Source: Affinundibacterium seohonense (GTDB lineage: Bacteria > Pseudomonadota > Gammaproteobacteria > Burkholderiales > Burkholderiaceae_D). Taken from it: a DNA stretch of 64,000 nt. The translations under genes were made by a program, and so were the position numbers. Within the stretch, counting starts at the first letter, position 1; every line of letters starts with the position of its first letter. Shown here one piece after another: positions 9,027-16,697 of this stretch. Below the pieces are notes generated by a model, which had not been told where the DNA came from, searched no databases, and saw nothing but the letters and a program-made list of their open reading frames with translations. Location of the stretch: the NCBI RefSeq assembly GCF_014284305.1, contig NZ_JACOFW010000001.1, positions 1 to 64,000 of the forward strand, given 5' to 3'.

Positions 9027-9116
9027 AGTTTGAGTCGAGAAGCGCACCTGTGCTAGAGCACAGCGAGCATCGCAGACTCAAACTTCGGCCGCGTAGTAAG
9101 TTGTGCAGAGGTCTCT
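8994..9116. repeat. 123-bp palindromic repeat overlapping the 3' end of the kinase gene
   Basis: Left arm 8994-9036 (AGAGATCTCTGCACAACT ... GAAGTTTGAGTC) is the inverted partner of right arm 9075-9116 (GACTCAAACTTC ... AGAGGTCTCT) with a few mismatches. The centre has a perfect TGTGCT-AG-AGCACA stem (9049-9062). Like the repeat at 5829-6010 it is a whole-length imperfect palindrome and contains GCGCACCTG, but its ends differ. It provides the last codons and the TGA of the upstream gene. It could also act as a transcription-attenuating hairpin before the receiver gene. Confidence 0.6.
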
Positions 9117-9151
9117 ATCAATAATAAACTTGATCAAGAAGGTGTGCTGTC

Positions 9152-9529
9152 ATGAGTGAAACGAGATCTTTACGTGTCCTGATTGCCGACGATGAAGCTA
9201 ACATTGTTATTTCACTTGAATACCTGATGCGAAAAGAAGGATATCAAGTAGCGACTGTAGCCGATGGAGAAGCGGCATTGAAAGTGGCCGCCGAATTCTC
9301 GCCCGATCTGGTTTTGCTAGACGTAATGATGCCGAGAAAATCGGGCTATGAAGTATGTGAAGCCTTACGCGCAAATCCAACGCATGCGCATTCGCGTATC
9401 ATCCTACTGACAGCCTGCGGCCGCGATAGCGACATTGAACGGGGAATGGCCTTGGGCGCAGATGCCTACGTCACAAAACCATTTTCCCCCAGAGAGCTAA
9501 TGCGAAAAATTAAAACGATCATGACTTGA
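9152..9529 (+). CDS. stand-alone receiver-domain response regulator
   Basis: A 125-residue CheY-like protein consisting of one receiver domain: acidic pair D13-D14, phospho-acceptor D57 (VLLDVMMP), T in LLTA and K in VTKPF. There is no DNA-binding or enzymatic output domain. The ATG follows AAGAAGG. It lies 125 bases after the symporter-kinase gene, separated by the palindromic repeat, and is the likely phosphorylation partner. CrbR/CbrB partners in other bacteria carry output domains, so this one must act through protein contact or a phosphorelay. The OmpR-type regulator at 2912-3592 could be the DNA-binding end of such a relay; this is inference. Confidence 0.88.
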   Translation: MSETRSLRVLIADDEANIVISLEYLMRKEGYQVATVADGEAALKVAAEFSPDLVLLDVMMPRKSGYEVCEALRANPTHAHSRIILLTACGRDSDIERGMALGADAYVTKPFSPRELMRKIKTIMT

Positions 9530-9676
9530 TGCGTAATTTTTGAGCCAAAAAGTAAGGTGCTCTACATCGGTCAAGGCGCTGGTATGCCGGCCTCTCGGTG
9601 GCAAGGCGCAAAACCATGCTTTACGAGCTTTGCGCGATTAATCACTAACAAGCCTCACCAATAAAAATCAAAAAAC

Positions 9677-10711
9677 TCAATACTCAAGCAAGCTCGCTTT
9701 ACCCCAGAAAATTCGATATGCCATCACCGTGTATCCAATGATCACTGGCAAAACGATACAAGCACCCACAAAGATAATCATCAAAGATTCAGGAGCGCTG
9801 GCTGCTTGCCAGATCGTGATTTTGTCAATGATGAGGTAGGGGAATAGGCTATATGCCAAGCCATGAAATGCTAGGAAAAAAATCCCAACCGTGCTGGCGA
9901 AGGGTGTCCAAATCCAACGGTGGTTGCCTTGTGCTAATTGCGTGGGGAGGCGCTTTAAAATTCTGTCTATCCACCAAAATAAAATGGCTGTGATCAGTGG
10001 AATGGGAAAGAGCAAGATGAAGTTAGGGAAGCTAAACCATTTTGCTGCAATGCTGGGACTGGCGAAGGGCGTGACGATGGAGATGGTTGCAATGCCGATG
10101 CCCGCTAGCCATAAACTGCGTCGTGCCCAGCTCGCCGCTTTGATTTGCAGTTGACCTTCCGACTTCATGAGTAACCACGTCGCGCCTAACAGGCAGTAAG
10201 CCGCCATCAGACATAAGCCGATCAAGCTGGCAAATGCATAGCTCCAAAAACTGCTTTGAAAACCGATGACCAACATGCCGAGCATGAAGCCTTGTGAAAA
10301 TGCGGCGAGTATCGATCCAAGATGAAAAGCGAAATTCCATGCAGGCTTATTTTGCGCGTGGGCTTTGACCCGAAAATCAAAAGCAACACCGCGTAAGATC
10401 AAGCCAAGTAGCATGATCGCGACCGGTAAATACAGCGCGCCGAGGATTTGTCCGTGTGCGGTGGGGAAGGCGACTAACAAGATACCGACGCCTAGCACTA
10501 GCCAGGTTTCATTGGCGTCCCAAAAAGGGCCGATGGAAGCAATCATCATGTCTTTTTCTGAGTCTTCAGCATGACGCATCAAGATGCCGACGCCGAGATC
10601 GTAGCCATCTAAAATCACATATGCCAACATGGCCAGGCCCATGACGATCAGAAAGGCGAGCGGTAACCAACCCGCGGGTTGGGATAAATCGGGATGGAGT
10701 GGAGTGATCAT
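9677..10711 (-). CDS. cydB: cytochrome bd ubiquinol oxidase subunit II
   Basis: Second subunit of a bd-type quinol:O2 oxidoreductase in the inner membrane. The 344-residue polytopic protein has the characteristic N-terminal LAYVILDGYDLGVGIL segment, then IGPFWDANETWLV, both strongly conserved in CydB/CioB. It lies 3 bases downstream of cydA in the same orientation. Length and sequence fit the cyanide-insensitive (CioB) branch as well as CydB; I use the general name. No clear CydX-type small subunit was found in the 147 bases that follow. Confidence 0.92.
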   Translation of the reverse strand: MITPLHPDLSQPAGWLPLAFLIVMGLAMLAYVILDGYDLGVGILMRHAEDSEKDMMIASIGPFWDANETWLVLGVGILLVAFPTAHGQILGALYLPVAIMLLGLILRGVAFDFRVKAHAQNKPAWNFAFHLGSILAAFSQGFMLGMLVIGFQSSFWSYAFASLIGLCLMAAYCLLGATWLLMKSEGQLQIKAASWARRSLWLAGIGIATISIVTPFASPSIAAKWFSFPNFILLFPIPLITAILFWWIDRILKRLPTQLAQGNHRWIWTPFASTVGIFFLAFHGLAYSLFPYLIIDKITIWQAASAPESLMIIFVGACIVLPVIIGYTVMAYRIFWGKASLLEY

Positions 10712-10714
10712 GAT

Positions 10715-12106
10715 TTATCCTCTGGATGTAGTTGATGCTGTGGTTGATGCTGTGCTTGATACTGTAGTGGCGCTTGTTGCGCTATCTGCTTTACGAGCTA
10801 GGTAGAACACCACCGAGATATACGAAATAATCAGGAACACATACAGCGTTAAATACATAATCAAGGTACTTGCTAACATCGGCACGGGAATCTTTGCTGC
10901 TGCCTCGGCGGTGGTGAGTACGCCTTGAACCAAGTACGGTTGGCGTCCAATTTCAGTGGTGTACCAACCCGCTAGCAACGCGACCCAACCAGAAAAACTC
11001 ATTGCGACCAAGGCACGTGAAACCAATGCCGGTAGGGCTGGCTTACGCCATACATACCAAGACGCGAGCCAGGAAATAGCCAGCATCAATAAGCCCACGC
11101 CGACCATGATGCGAAATGCATAAAAGACAGGTGCAACTGGTGGATGTTTGCCGACAAAATCATTGAGTCCTTTGATCTCACCATTCATATCATGCGTAAG
11201 ATAGAGCGATGCCAATTTGGGTATGGCGATTTCTGCTTTATTGACGCGTTCTTTCTGGTCTGGAATCGCAAATAAAATTGCTGGTGCGCCTTTTTGTGTT
11301 TCCCAAATGCCTTCCATCGCCGCGATTTTTGCGGGTTGATGTTGCAAGGTATTGAGGCCATGCAAATCACCGACCAGAATTTGTAGCGGAATCAAGATCG
11401 CGGCGAGTGTCACACCCGTTTTGATGCCAATCAGAATCTCACCACTCTGATCACTACTTCCACCTCGCAAATAACGATAGCTGCTGATGCCGGCGATCAA
11501 GAACGCTACGGTTAAACCAGAGGCCAGCATCATGTGCGTGAAGCGATACGGCATGGATGGATTGAAAATAATCTGCAACCAGTTGGTCGCGTGCGCTTGA
11601 CCGTTGATTATTTCAAATCCGACGGGTGTATGCATCCACGAGTTTAAGGCAATGATCCAAAACACGGAGAGCGTTGTGCCACCTGCGACCAACATGGTAG
11701 CGATGGTATGCAGTCGTTCACCGACACGCTTTTGACCGAACAGCATAATGCCGAGAAAAGTCGCTTCTAAGAAAAACGCCGTCAAAATTTCGTAAGCGAG
11801 TAAAGGCCCAGCGATGTTGCCAACTTTTTCCATAAAGCCCGGCCAGTTGGTGCCGAATTGAAAGCTCATCGTAATGCCGCTCACCACGCCCAGGGCGAAA
11901 CTCAGGGCAAATACTTTCACCCAAAAATAGTAGGCGCGTTGCCACTGTTCTGCCTGGGTGCGGTTATAGCGCCATTTGAAAAAGACCAGCACCCAGCCAA
12001 GCGCAATACTGATGCTGGGAAAAAGAATGTGAAAACTGATATTGGCGGCAAACTGGATGCGCGCCAACAGCATGGGGTCGAAGCTACTTGCGAGTTCCGC
12101 TGACAT
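10715..12106 (-). CDS. cydA: cytochrome bd ubiquinol oxidase subunit I
   Basis: Haem-bearing quinol oxidase subunit that oxidises quinol and reduces O2. The 463-residue protein begins near the axial-ligand region (AANISFHILFPSISIALGW) and contains the conserved GWYTTEIGRQPYLVQGVL segment near residue 385. It is shorter than E. coli CydA (522), consistent with the short Q-loop of CioA/cyanide-insensitive oxidases. The C-terminus is rich in S, A and T. It lies 34 bases downstream of the GbsR-type regulator and 3 bases before cydB, so the three genes are probably one operon giving high-affinity or cyanide-tolerant respiration. Confidence 0.93.
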   Translation of the reverse strand: MSAELASSFDPMLLARIQFAANISFHILFPSISIALGWVLVFFKWRYNRTQAEQWQRAYYFWVKVFALSFALGVVSGITMSFQFGTNWPGFMEKVGNIAGPLLAYEILTAFFLEATFLGIMLFGQKRVGERLHTIATMLVAGGTTLSVFWIIALNSWMHTPVGFEIINGQAHATNWLQIIFNPSMPYRFTHMMLASGLTVAFLIAGISSYRYLRGGSSDQSGEILIGIKTGVTLAAILIPLQILVGDLHGLNTLQHQPAKIAAMEGIWETQKGAPAILFAIPDQKERVNKAEIAIPKLASLYLTHDMNGEIKGLNDFVGKHPPVAPVFYAFRIMVGVGLLMLAISWLASWYVWRKPALPALVSRALVAMSFSGWVALLAGWYTTEIGRQPYLVQGVLTTAEAAAKIPVPMLASTLIMYLTLYVFLIISYISVVFYLARKADSATSATTVSSTASTTASTTSRG

Positions 12107-12140
12107 GATGAATTCTCTGAGTGTATTTGATCGGGTTTAG

Positions 12141-12698
12141 CTAATTTTTGGACTTGCCATCGAGGCGAAGACGATCGGTAAATTCTATAATCTTCACGAC
12201 TTTTGAACCCATTTTCATCAGGGTTTGCAAGGTTTCTGGCGAGAGTTTTTCAACGTCGTCAAACCACGCGCTCGTCATTTCAATCAGATCGTGCATTTGT
12301 TGAATACGACCAAGTGCGTACTCTTCATCTTCGTTGGCATCGTTTTTGAGCAAGGCTTCGCGTAACATTGAGAGCGTCGGTTCAACTTCACGACGACGAC
12401 GTTCTTCAACCAGGTTGCGGAAAATTTCCCAGACATCCTTCGGTGCTTCAAAGAACTCTCTGCGTTCGCCCGGAATGTGTACCAGCTTGACCAAGCGCCA
12501 TGCTTGTAATTCTTTGAGGCTCATGCCGACATTGGAACGGGAGAAGGTCAACTCTTCAGCAATCTCGTCCGCACATAGTGGTTTTTCGCTGAGAAAAATT
12601 AGCGCGTAAATTTGCCCGACGGTACGATTAATGCCCCAGCGGCTGCCCATTTCGCCAAAATGTGAGATGAATTTTTCCTTGGTTGGACTGATGCTCAT
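12141..12698 (-). CDS. GbsR/MarR-family transcriptional regulator
   Basis: A winged-helix regulator of 185 residues. FSRSNVGMSLKELQAWRLV (about residues 50-70) is the recognition-helix region, and GERREFF is a wing-like segment; the start MSISPTKEKFISHFGEMGSRWG is typical of the GbsR branch. The second half is helical and charged (dimerisation). It is the first gene of the unit with cydA–cydB, so it likely controls the oxidase and itself. An imperfect dyad (TGAATTTCC / TAATTTCA, about 12731-12749) lies just upstream of the start and could be its operator; that is weak. Confidence 0.82.
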   Translation of the reverse strand: MSISPTKEKFISHFGEMGSRWGINRTVGQIYALIFLSEKPLCADEIAEELTFSRSNVGMSLKELQAWRLVKLVHIPGERREFFEAPKDVWEIFRNLVEERRRREVEPTLSMLREALLKNDANEDEEYALGRIQQMHDLIEMTSAWFDDVEKLSPETLQTLMKMGSKVVKIIEFTDRLRLDGKSKN

Positions 12699-12931
12699 GA
12701 TGGATCCTTGTTTGTAGTTCCCGTAATATTTGAATTTCCAGTAATTTCAGGAAATATAGCACGATTATTTTTTTCGCGTTTTTTGTGCGTGAATTTGAAT
12801 AGGGGGACGAATCGTCTTGCGACTTTTGCGGTTAAAAGTGATAGCGTGCCGACGATAGTCGCTGTAATTTCTCTTTTTACGTGCTTGGCAAGGCCGTATT
12901 TACTAAGGAAAAAGTGGGAAAGAGATGAGGT

Positions 12932-12960
12932 GATCAGTTGCTAAGTAAGCGCAACTGATC
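12932..12960. other. perfect 10-bp hairpin beyond the truncated rlmI
   Basis: GATCAGTTGC (12932-12941) and GCAACTGATC (12951-12960) are perfect inverted repeats with a 9-base loop. Neither side has a strong T-run, though CTTGTTT follows on the plus strand. It could be a weak terminator or a remnant at the deletion junction of rlmI. Confidence 0.4.
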
Positions 12961-12974
12961 TTGTTTGAAGTCGC

Positions 12975-13553
12975 TCAGCGAATGTTTGATAAATCTGCCG
13001 GCGGTTCATCACCAGCTAATACGCCTGCACCACCAGATAGGCCTTCCGCTTTGCGCATCAAATAATCAGTATGTTCATAGACATTCGGGCAACCAGTCTC
13101 CGCGATCAAAGTTTTGACGATGGCGACTTTCCACGCATCAACACCCGCCGCCTGAAATTGGCACGCCAGAAAACCATGTTGAATCGCGTGGTATTCGACG
13201 ACAAGGCCCGGCAGTTGATCTTCTTCCGCATTGATCAATCGTTGTGGTTTTCCTGGCTTCGCCTGTAGTGGCAGACGCTTCGCCAATGCTGCCTGAATGC
13301 GGCGTTTGAACATGGCATGGTCAACTGCTTCGGACTCATCAAAGCTCCAGACCCGCGCTCGAATTTGCGATTGTGGACTCCAGCCTGCGCGCGCTAAAAA
13401 CTCGTTTTTCGACGAGCGTACTAAGCAGGTCGCACCGAATTTCATTTTCTCGTGAAATTTACCATCGACGCGTTCAATTGCTGAAAGATAGATCCAGGGA
13501 TCTTTTTCTAACAGGCTTTTTTCTTTACCTTGTTTGATCGTAATGATGAGCAT
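12975..13553 (-). pseudogene. rlmI: truncated 23S rRNA methyltransferase RlmI, catalytic domain lost
   Basis: The 192 codons match the first half of RlmI (23S rRNA m5C1962 methyltransferase, normally about 390-400 residues). They cover the N-terminal PUA domain (GREKSLL-like start KGKEKSLLEKDPWIYLSAI; ARAGWSPQSQIRARVWSFDE) and the linker domain (INAEEDQLPGLVVEYH; YEHTDYLMRKAEGL). The match stops just after the GDEPP segment, then a short unrelated tail SNIR and a stop. Reading on in all frames gives no SAM-binding motif or catalytic cysteine region, so the methyltransferase domain is deleted rather than frameshifted. The remaining protein could bind RNA but cannot methylate. Confidence 0.75.
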
Positions 13554-13632
13554 AGCTTAATTGAATAATGAAGGAATGAAGCGACGTTGCAAGACAGCTT
13601 ACTGGGATGATGTGATGCTGTTATTGCGCCAC

Positions 13633-14226
13633 TTACCAAGTGCTGCGATGTCGGCCTTTGGTCCAATCGGGTTTGTGTTTGATAGATGCAGCGGGCGTTG
13701 TGGGACTATTGCGATCGTTAATGTGAATTTCTTCTGTCGTCATAAAGATGTAGCGATTGCCAATGCGGCCACGATAGACGCTGTGCGCACCTGCGATTTT
13801 TCTGGTCGCCGCCGCTAATTTCCATGCGTCGTCCATGCTGCACTTGATGCTAGGCGCTTTAAATAAAGCTTGTCGCTGTGTTTGTCCCCAAAGTTTAGCC
13901 AGATCGGCATGCTGGCGAATTGTTGCTGGGAGTGTCGTTTGTGACCAACCCCAAATAAAGCATTCGCTCGCCTCATCGTAGACGCCAATGGTTTGGAAAT
14001 GGCTGGTACCGGTGCGATCTCCGGCAAATTGAAACACGATGATGCCAGCTTCTAAATCTGCGGACCAGCCTTTTTCTTTGCCAAATTGCCAGCTTGAGGC
14101 GTGCTGCGAATGTTGGGCGAGCATTTCTTCATGCGCTGTTGCAATGAAGGCGTCGGCTTCGGGCGAGGGTGCAGAACCAAAGAGCCGAGGTAAAAGTTGA
14201 CGGAAGAATTTTAAGAAGTTACTCAT
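13633..14226 (-). CDS. uncharacterised protein, DUF6882-like
   Basis: About 197 residues, probably soluble. Segments such as GIIVFQFAGD, FQTIGVYDEASECFIWGW and the phrase DAWKLAAAT resemble DUF6882-type proteins, which have no known function; this rests on memory of the family and is moderate at best. The C-terminal 30 residues are basic and low in complexity. The ATG at 14226 (MSNFLKFFRQL) is preferred over a TTG at 14256. It lies 79 bases upstream of the truncated rlmI in the same orientation. Confidence 0.6.
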   Translation of the reverse strand: MSNFLKFFRQLLPRLFGSAPSPEADAFIATAHEEMLAQHSQHASSWQFGKEKGWSADLEAGIIVFQFAGDRTGTSHFQTIGVYDEASECFIWGWSQTTLPATIRQHADLAKLWGQTQRQALFKAPSIKCSMDDAWKLAAATRKIAGAHSVYRGRIGNRYIFMTTEEIHINDRNSPTTPAASIKHKPDWTKGRHRSTW

Positions 14227-14483
14227 AAATGCTAATAAAAAACCTAGTAAAATCAAAAACTTGTGTTTTTGTAGGTGCTTTTTTGGGGGTGTCCGGCATT
14301 ATAACAGGAGGTTTTTCTTTATCCTTTTTATGCACTAGATTGCTTAATCTAAGCGACATTGAGCCTATACTTTTCTGATTTGATCGGTAAAGCGTTTGAG
14401 TTATTGCTATTGAAAAAATGATTTCTACGCTTACAATTTGGCAAGTTCAATTTGTGAATTGTTAGTATATCCAGGAGGCTCCT

Positions 14484-15116
14484 ATGAAAGACCACTTTGA
14501 AAAACTTGGCCAATTGGCGTTGCAGTCGGCTAGCAGTGCGGGACGTGGTTTGACTAATGTGCAAAATCTGGCACAAGATATTACGCAGGTGACAGGCAAA
14601 GACGTATTGAATAAGGCGGTTCAGGTAAGCTCATTGGCGATGGTGGCAGGTAAGTCAGTGCAACAATCCTTAGTGAATGCCATGGAGCATGAGACGACTG
14701 TGGCAATGATAGAGCAGGTGAAGGAAAAAAGTTTGCTATTAGCAGATAGCGCGACTCACGGCGCCAAACTTGTGGGCAATCAAGTTGTTGATGGCATGAG
14801 AAAAGTCGAAGTTACATTAGAAGAACACCACCTTGAGATCAAGGAAAAAACCGAGACGGTTTCTATGGGATTTGGCATCGCCGCAGGCGTCGCAACTGGT
14901 GCCGCAATGATTGGTACGCCTATCTTGGTTGCAGCGGCGCCAGTGATTGGTGTCGTAGCAACGGTGACAGGGGCGGTAGCTGGTGGCGCGCATTTTTATT
15001 CGAAATGGAAAACAAAAAAGGCGCAAGCCAATCAGAATCAGGCCGATGTACCCAACCCAATTGAACGTGAAAATGAATCTGAAAATGCGCGTGGAAACGG
15101 AATGGATACCCAATAG
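14484..15116 (+). CDS. hypothetical protein with a Gly/Ala-rich membrane-like segment
   Basis: A 210-residue protein of unknown family. The first 130 residues are helical and amphipathic (many Q, V, K, E). A long hydrophobic Gly/Ala/Val stretch (about residues 131-167) could cross or enter a membrane as a hairpin. The last 40 residues are polar, rich in N, Q and E. A strong ribosome site (CAGGAGGCTCCT) precedes the ATG, which supports expression. Phasin-like or membrane-stress proteins have comparable composition, but no assignment is made. Confidence 0.65.
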   Translation: MKDHFEKLGQLALQSASSAGRGLTNVQNLAQDITQVTGKDVLNKAVQVSSLAMVAGKSVQQSLVNAMEHETTVAMIEQVKEKSLLLADSATHGAKLVGNQVVDGMRKVEVTLEEHHLEIKEKTETVSMGFGIAAGVATGAAMIGTPILVAAAPVIGVVATVTGAVAGGAHFYSKWKTKKAQANQNQADVPNPIERENESENARGNGMDTQ

Positions 15117-15184
15117 TTCTCAGTGATTCGAAGCAAGTTAACCCCATACTCCCGCATCGAGTGAATATCGGATTACATCGGGTG

Positions 15185-16399
15185 TCAGAATTTTATTCTG
15201 AAATTGATTTGATTCAAACCATGTACGAGGAAGATGATCATGCTGGCGTAAAGCATCGCAGCAAATACCCCAAGATTGCCTTGCAAGGAGCGTAATGGGG
15301 AATGCCAATGCAGTAAACCCAAAATTGCTTCAATTATAAAAGGTAGTAAATAGCAAATTATAGGATTGATCGCCGCGGGTTTTACAAGCAGCATCCAGCT
15401 TTGTATTTTCCGCAGATCCATGAGCCAATAGAGAAAGCTAAACACTGCGATGCAAATCCCTGCTGAATAAAAGCACCAAGACGGTGTCGCGTAGATTTTT
15501 GAAATTTTGAATTCGGGCCTTAAAGCACTAGCCACAAGGACGAGTACAAACATCAATCCAAATGCGCGTATAAATCTCATCGCTTGTTTGAGGGAAGCAT
15601 CTTCTGCAAAGAAAATCAAACTACACACGATACCGGCAAGCACAATACTGCTGTGCGCGGCGTGTGCATCGAGTGCCGCCAGTAATTTTAGCAGATCATT
15701 ATCGGCAGCGAGATTGCTGAAGGCCTTGCTGTGCAATAGTAAATAGAGCATGGTGCACAGAGCTATCGATAGCGTGAGCAGTCCTTGATGCCCCCGACAG
15801 ATTTGGTAGATCACACAGGAAATCAGATAGGCCCACCCAATCAGCCCTAAAATTCCCCACCACTGCGGCGACATCATTTGGGTGCCATCAGTGCCGCCAC
15901 GATAAAGCAGAGCGAGTACGATCAATATGACGATGCCAGACACAAATAAGATGTGATTGAGAATCGCTTGTTTGAATTGGTAGACACCCCAGATCAACAT
16001 AAATCCCAGATACGATAACAATGACCACATTGGAATGGATATCGGCATCGAAGCCTGGTGATACCCAGCTTCTGCGTTGACCATAAATAAGCCCATAATA
16101 ATTAAGGCTGCAGCACGTGTGGCAATGTGACTGTTTAAGCTAAATCGGCTTGCTCCTTTGGCGATACGGTAGTTGATCCCAAAGGGAATCGACATACCGA
16201 CAATAAATAAAAACGCCGGGAATACAATGTCAGGAAAGCTCATCGCATCGGCATCCGCGGGCATGTGTTTAAGCCAGATCGATATCCCATTAACGCTTGC
16301 TAGTTCATTGACGATGATCATAATCAAAAAGGTGATGCCACGAAAAGCGTCAATCGAGATGACACGTTGATTCTGTAACGTGTTGATGGGATTTAGCAT
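15185..16399 (-). CDS. DUF5009/heparan-alpha-glucosaminide acetyltransferase-like membrane protein
   Basis: Polytopic inner-membrane protein of about 404 residues, with roughly ten hydrophobic helices. The start MLNPINTLQNQRVISIDAFRGITFLIMIIVN shows the RxxSxDxxRG signature of the COG4299/DUF5009 acyltransferase-like family, and FPDIVFPAFLFIVGMSIPF is a second conserved family segment. The frame runs 45 codons further upstream, but these are not family-like, so the ATG at 16399 is preferred. The eukaryotic relative HGSNAT transfers acetyl groups across a membrane; the bacterial function is not established. Confidence 0.75.
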   Translation of the reverse strand: MLNPINTLQNQRVISIDAFRGITFLIMIIVNELASVNGISIWLKHMPADADAMSFPDIVFPAFLFIVGMSIPFGINYRIAKGASRFSLNSHIATRAAALIIMGLFMVNAEAGYHQASMPISIPMWSLLSYLGFMLIWGVYQFKQAILNHILFVSGIVILIVLALLYRGGTDGTQMMSPQWWGILGLIGWAYLISCVIYQICRGHQGLLTLSIALCTMLYLLLHSKAFSNLAADNDLLKLLAALDAHAAHSSIVLAGIVCSLIFFAEDASLKQAMRFIRAFGLMFVLVLVASALRPEFKISKIYATPSWCFYSAGICIAVFSFLYWLMDLRKIQSWMLLVKPAAINPIICYLLPFIIEAILGLLHWHSPLRSLQGNLGVFAAMLYASMIIFLVHGLNQINFRIKF

Positions 16400-16644
16400 A
16401 GAAAACAAACTTTCAAATTGCGAAAATAAAATGTACGGTGGTAATGTGAGAAATGTAAAAAGATAGTTTAAAAGACTTAAGTTCTCGTAAGCCATAATTT
16501 GACATAGTGCCAAGCAGCAATTTACTCTCGGCAATCATAAACAACAATGCATAGAACTACTTTCTAATCTAAGTAAATGTACTTACTTATGGCGTGTGTG
16601 GATTCCCTTTGAAAACGAATTGCGGCACACTGCAGAGTCTGACC

Positions 16645-16684
16645 TTATTTGAATTTATTCGAACTTATTCGAACTTATCTGAAT
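16645..16684 (+). repeat. four 10-bp tandem repeats before the solute-binding protein gene
   Basis: Units TTATTTGAAT, TTATTCGAAC, TTATTCGAAC and TTATCTGAAT follow each other exactly from 16645 to 16684. The array ends 13 bases before the ATG at 16698 and occupies the place where a ribosome-binding site would be; no Shine-Dalgarno sequence is seen. It could be a regulator array or a slippage-prone leader. Confidence 0.6.
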
Positions 16685-16697
16685 TGCCTAATCCCAC

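Noticed and set aside
12708..12944. 78-codon plus-strand frame upstream of the GbsR-type gene
   Set aside because: It covers the expected promoter region of the regulator operon, has no ribosome site and no recognisable motifs.
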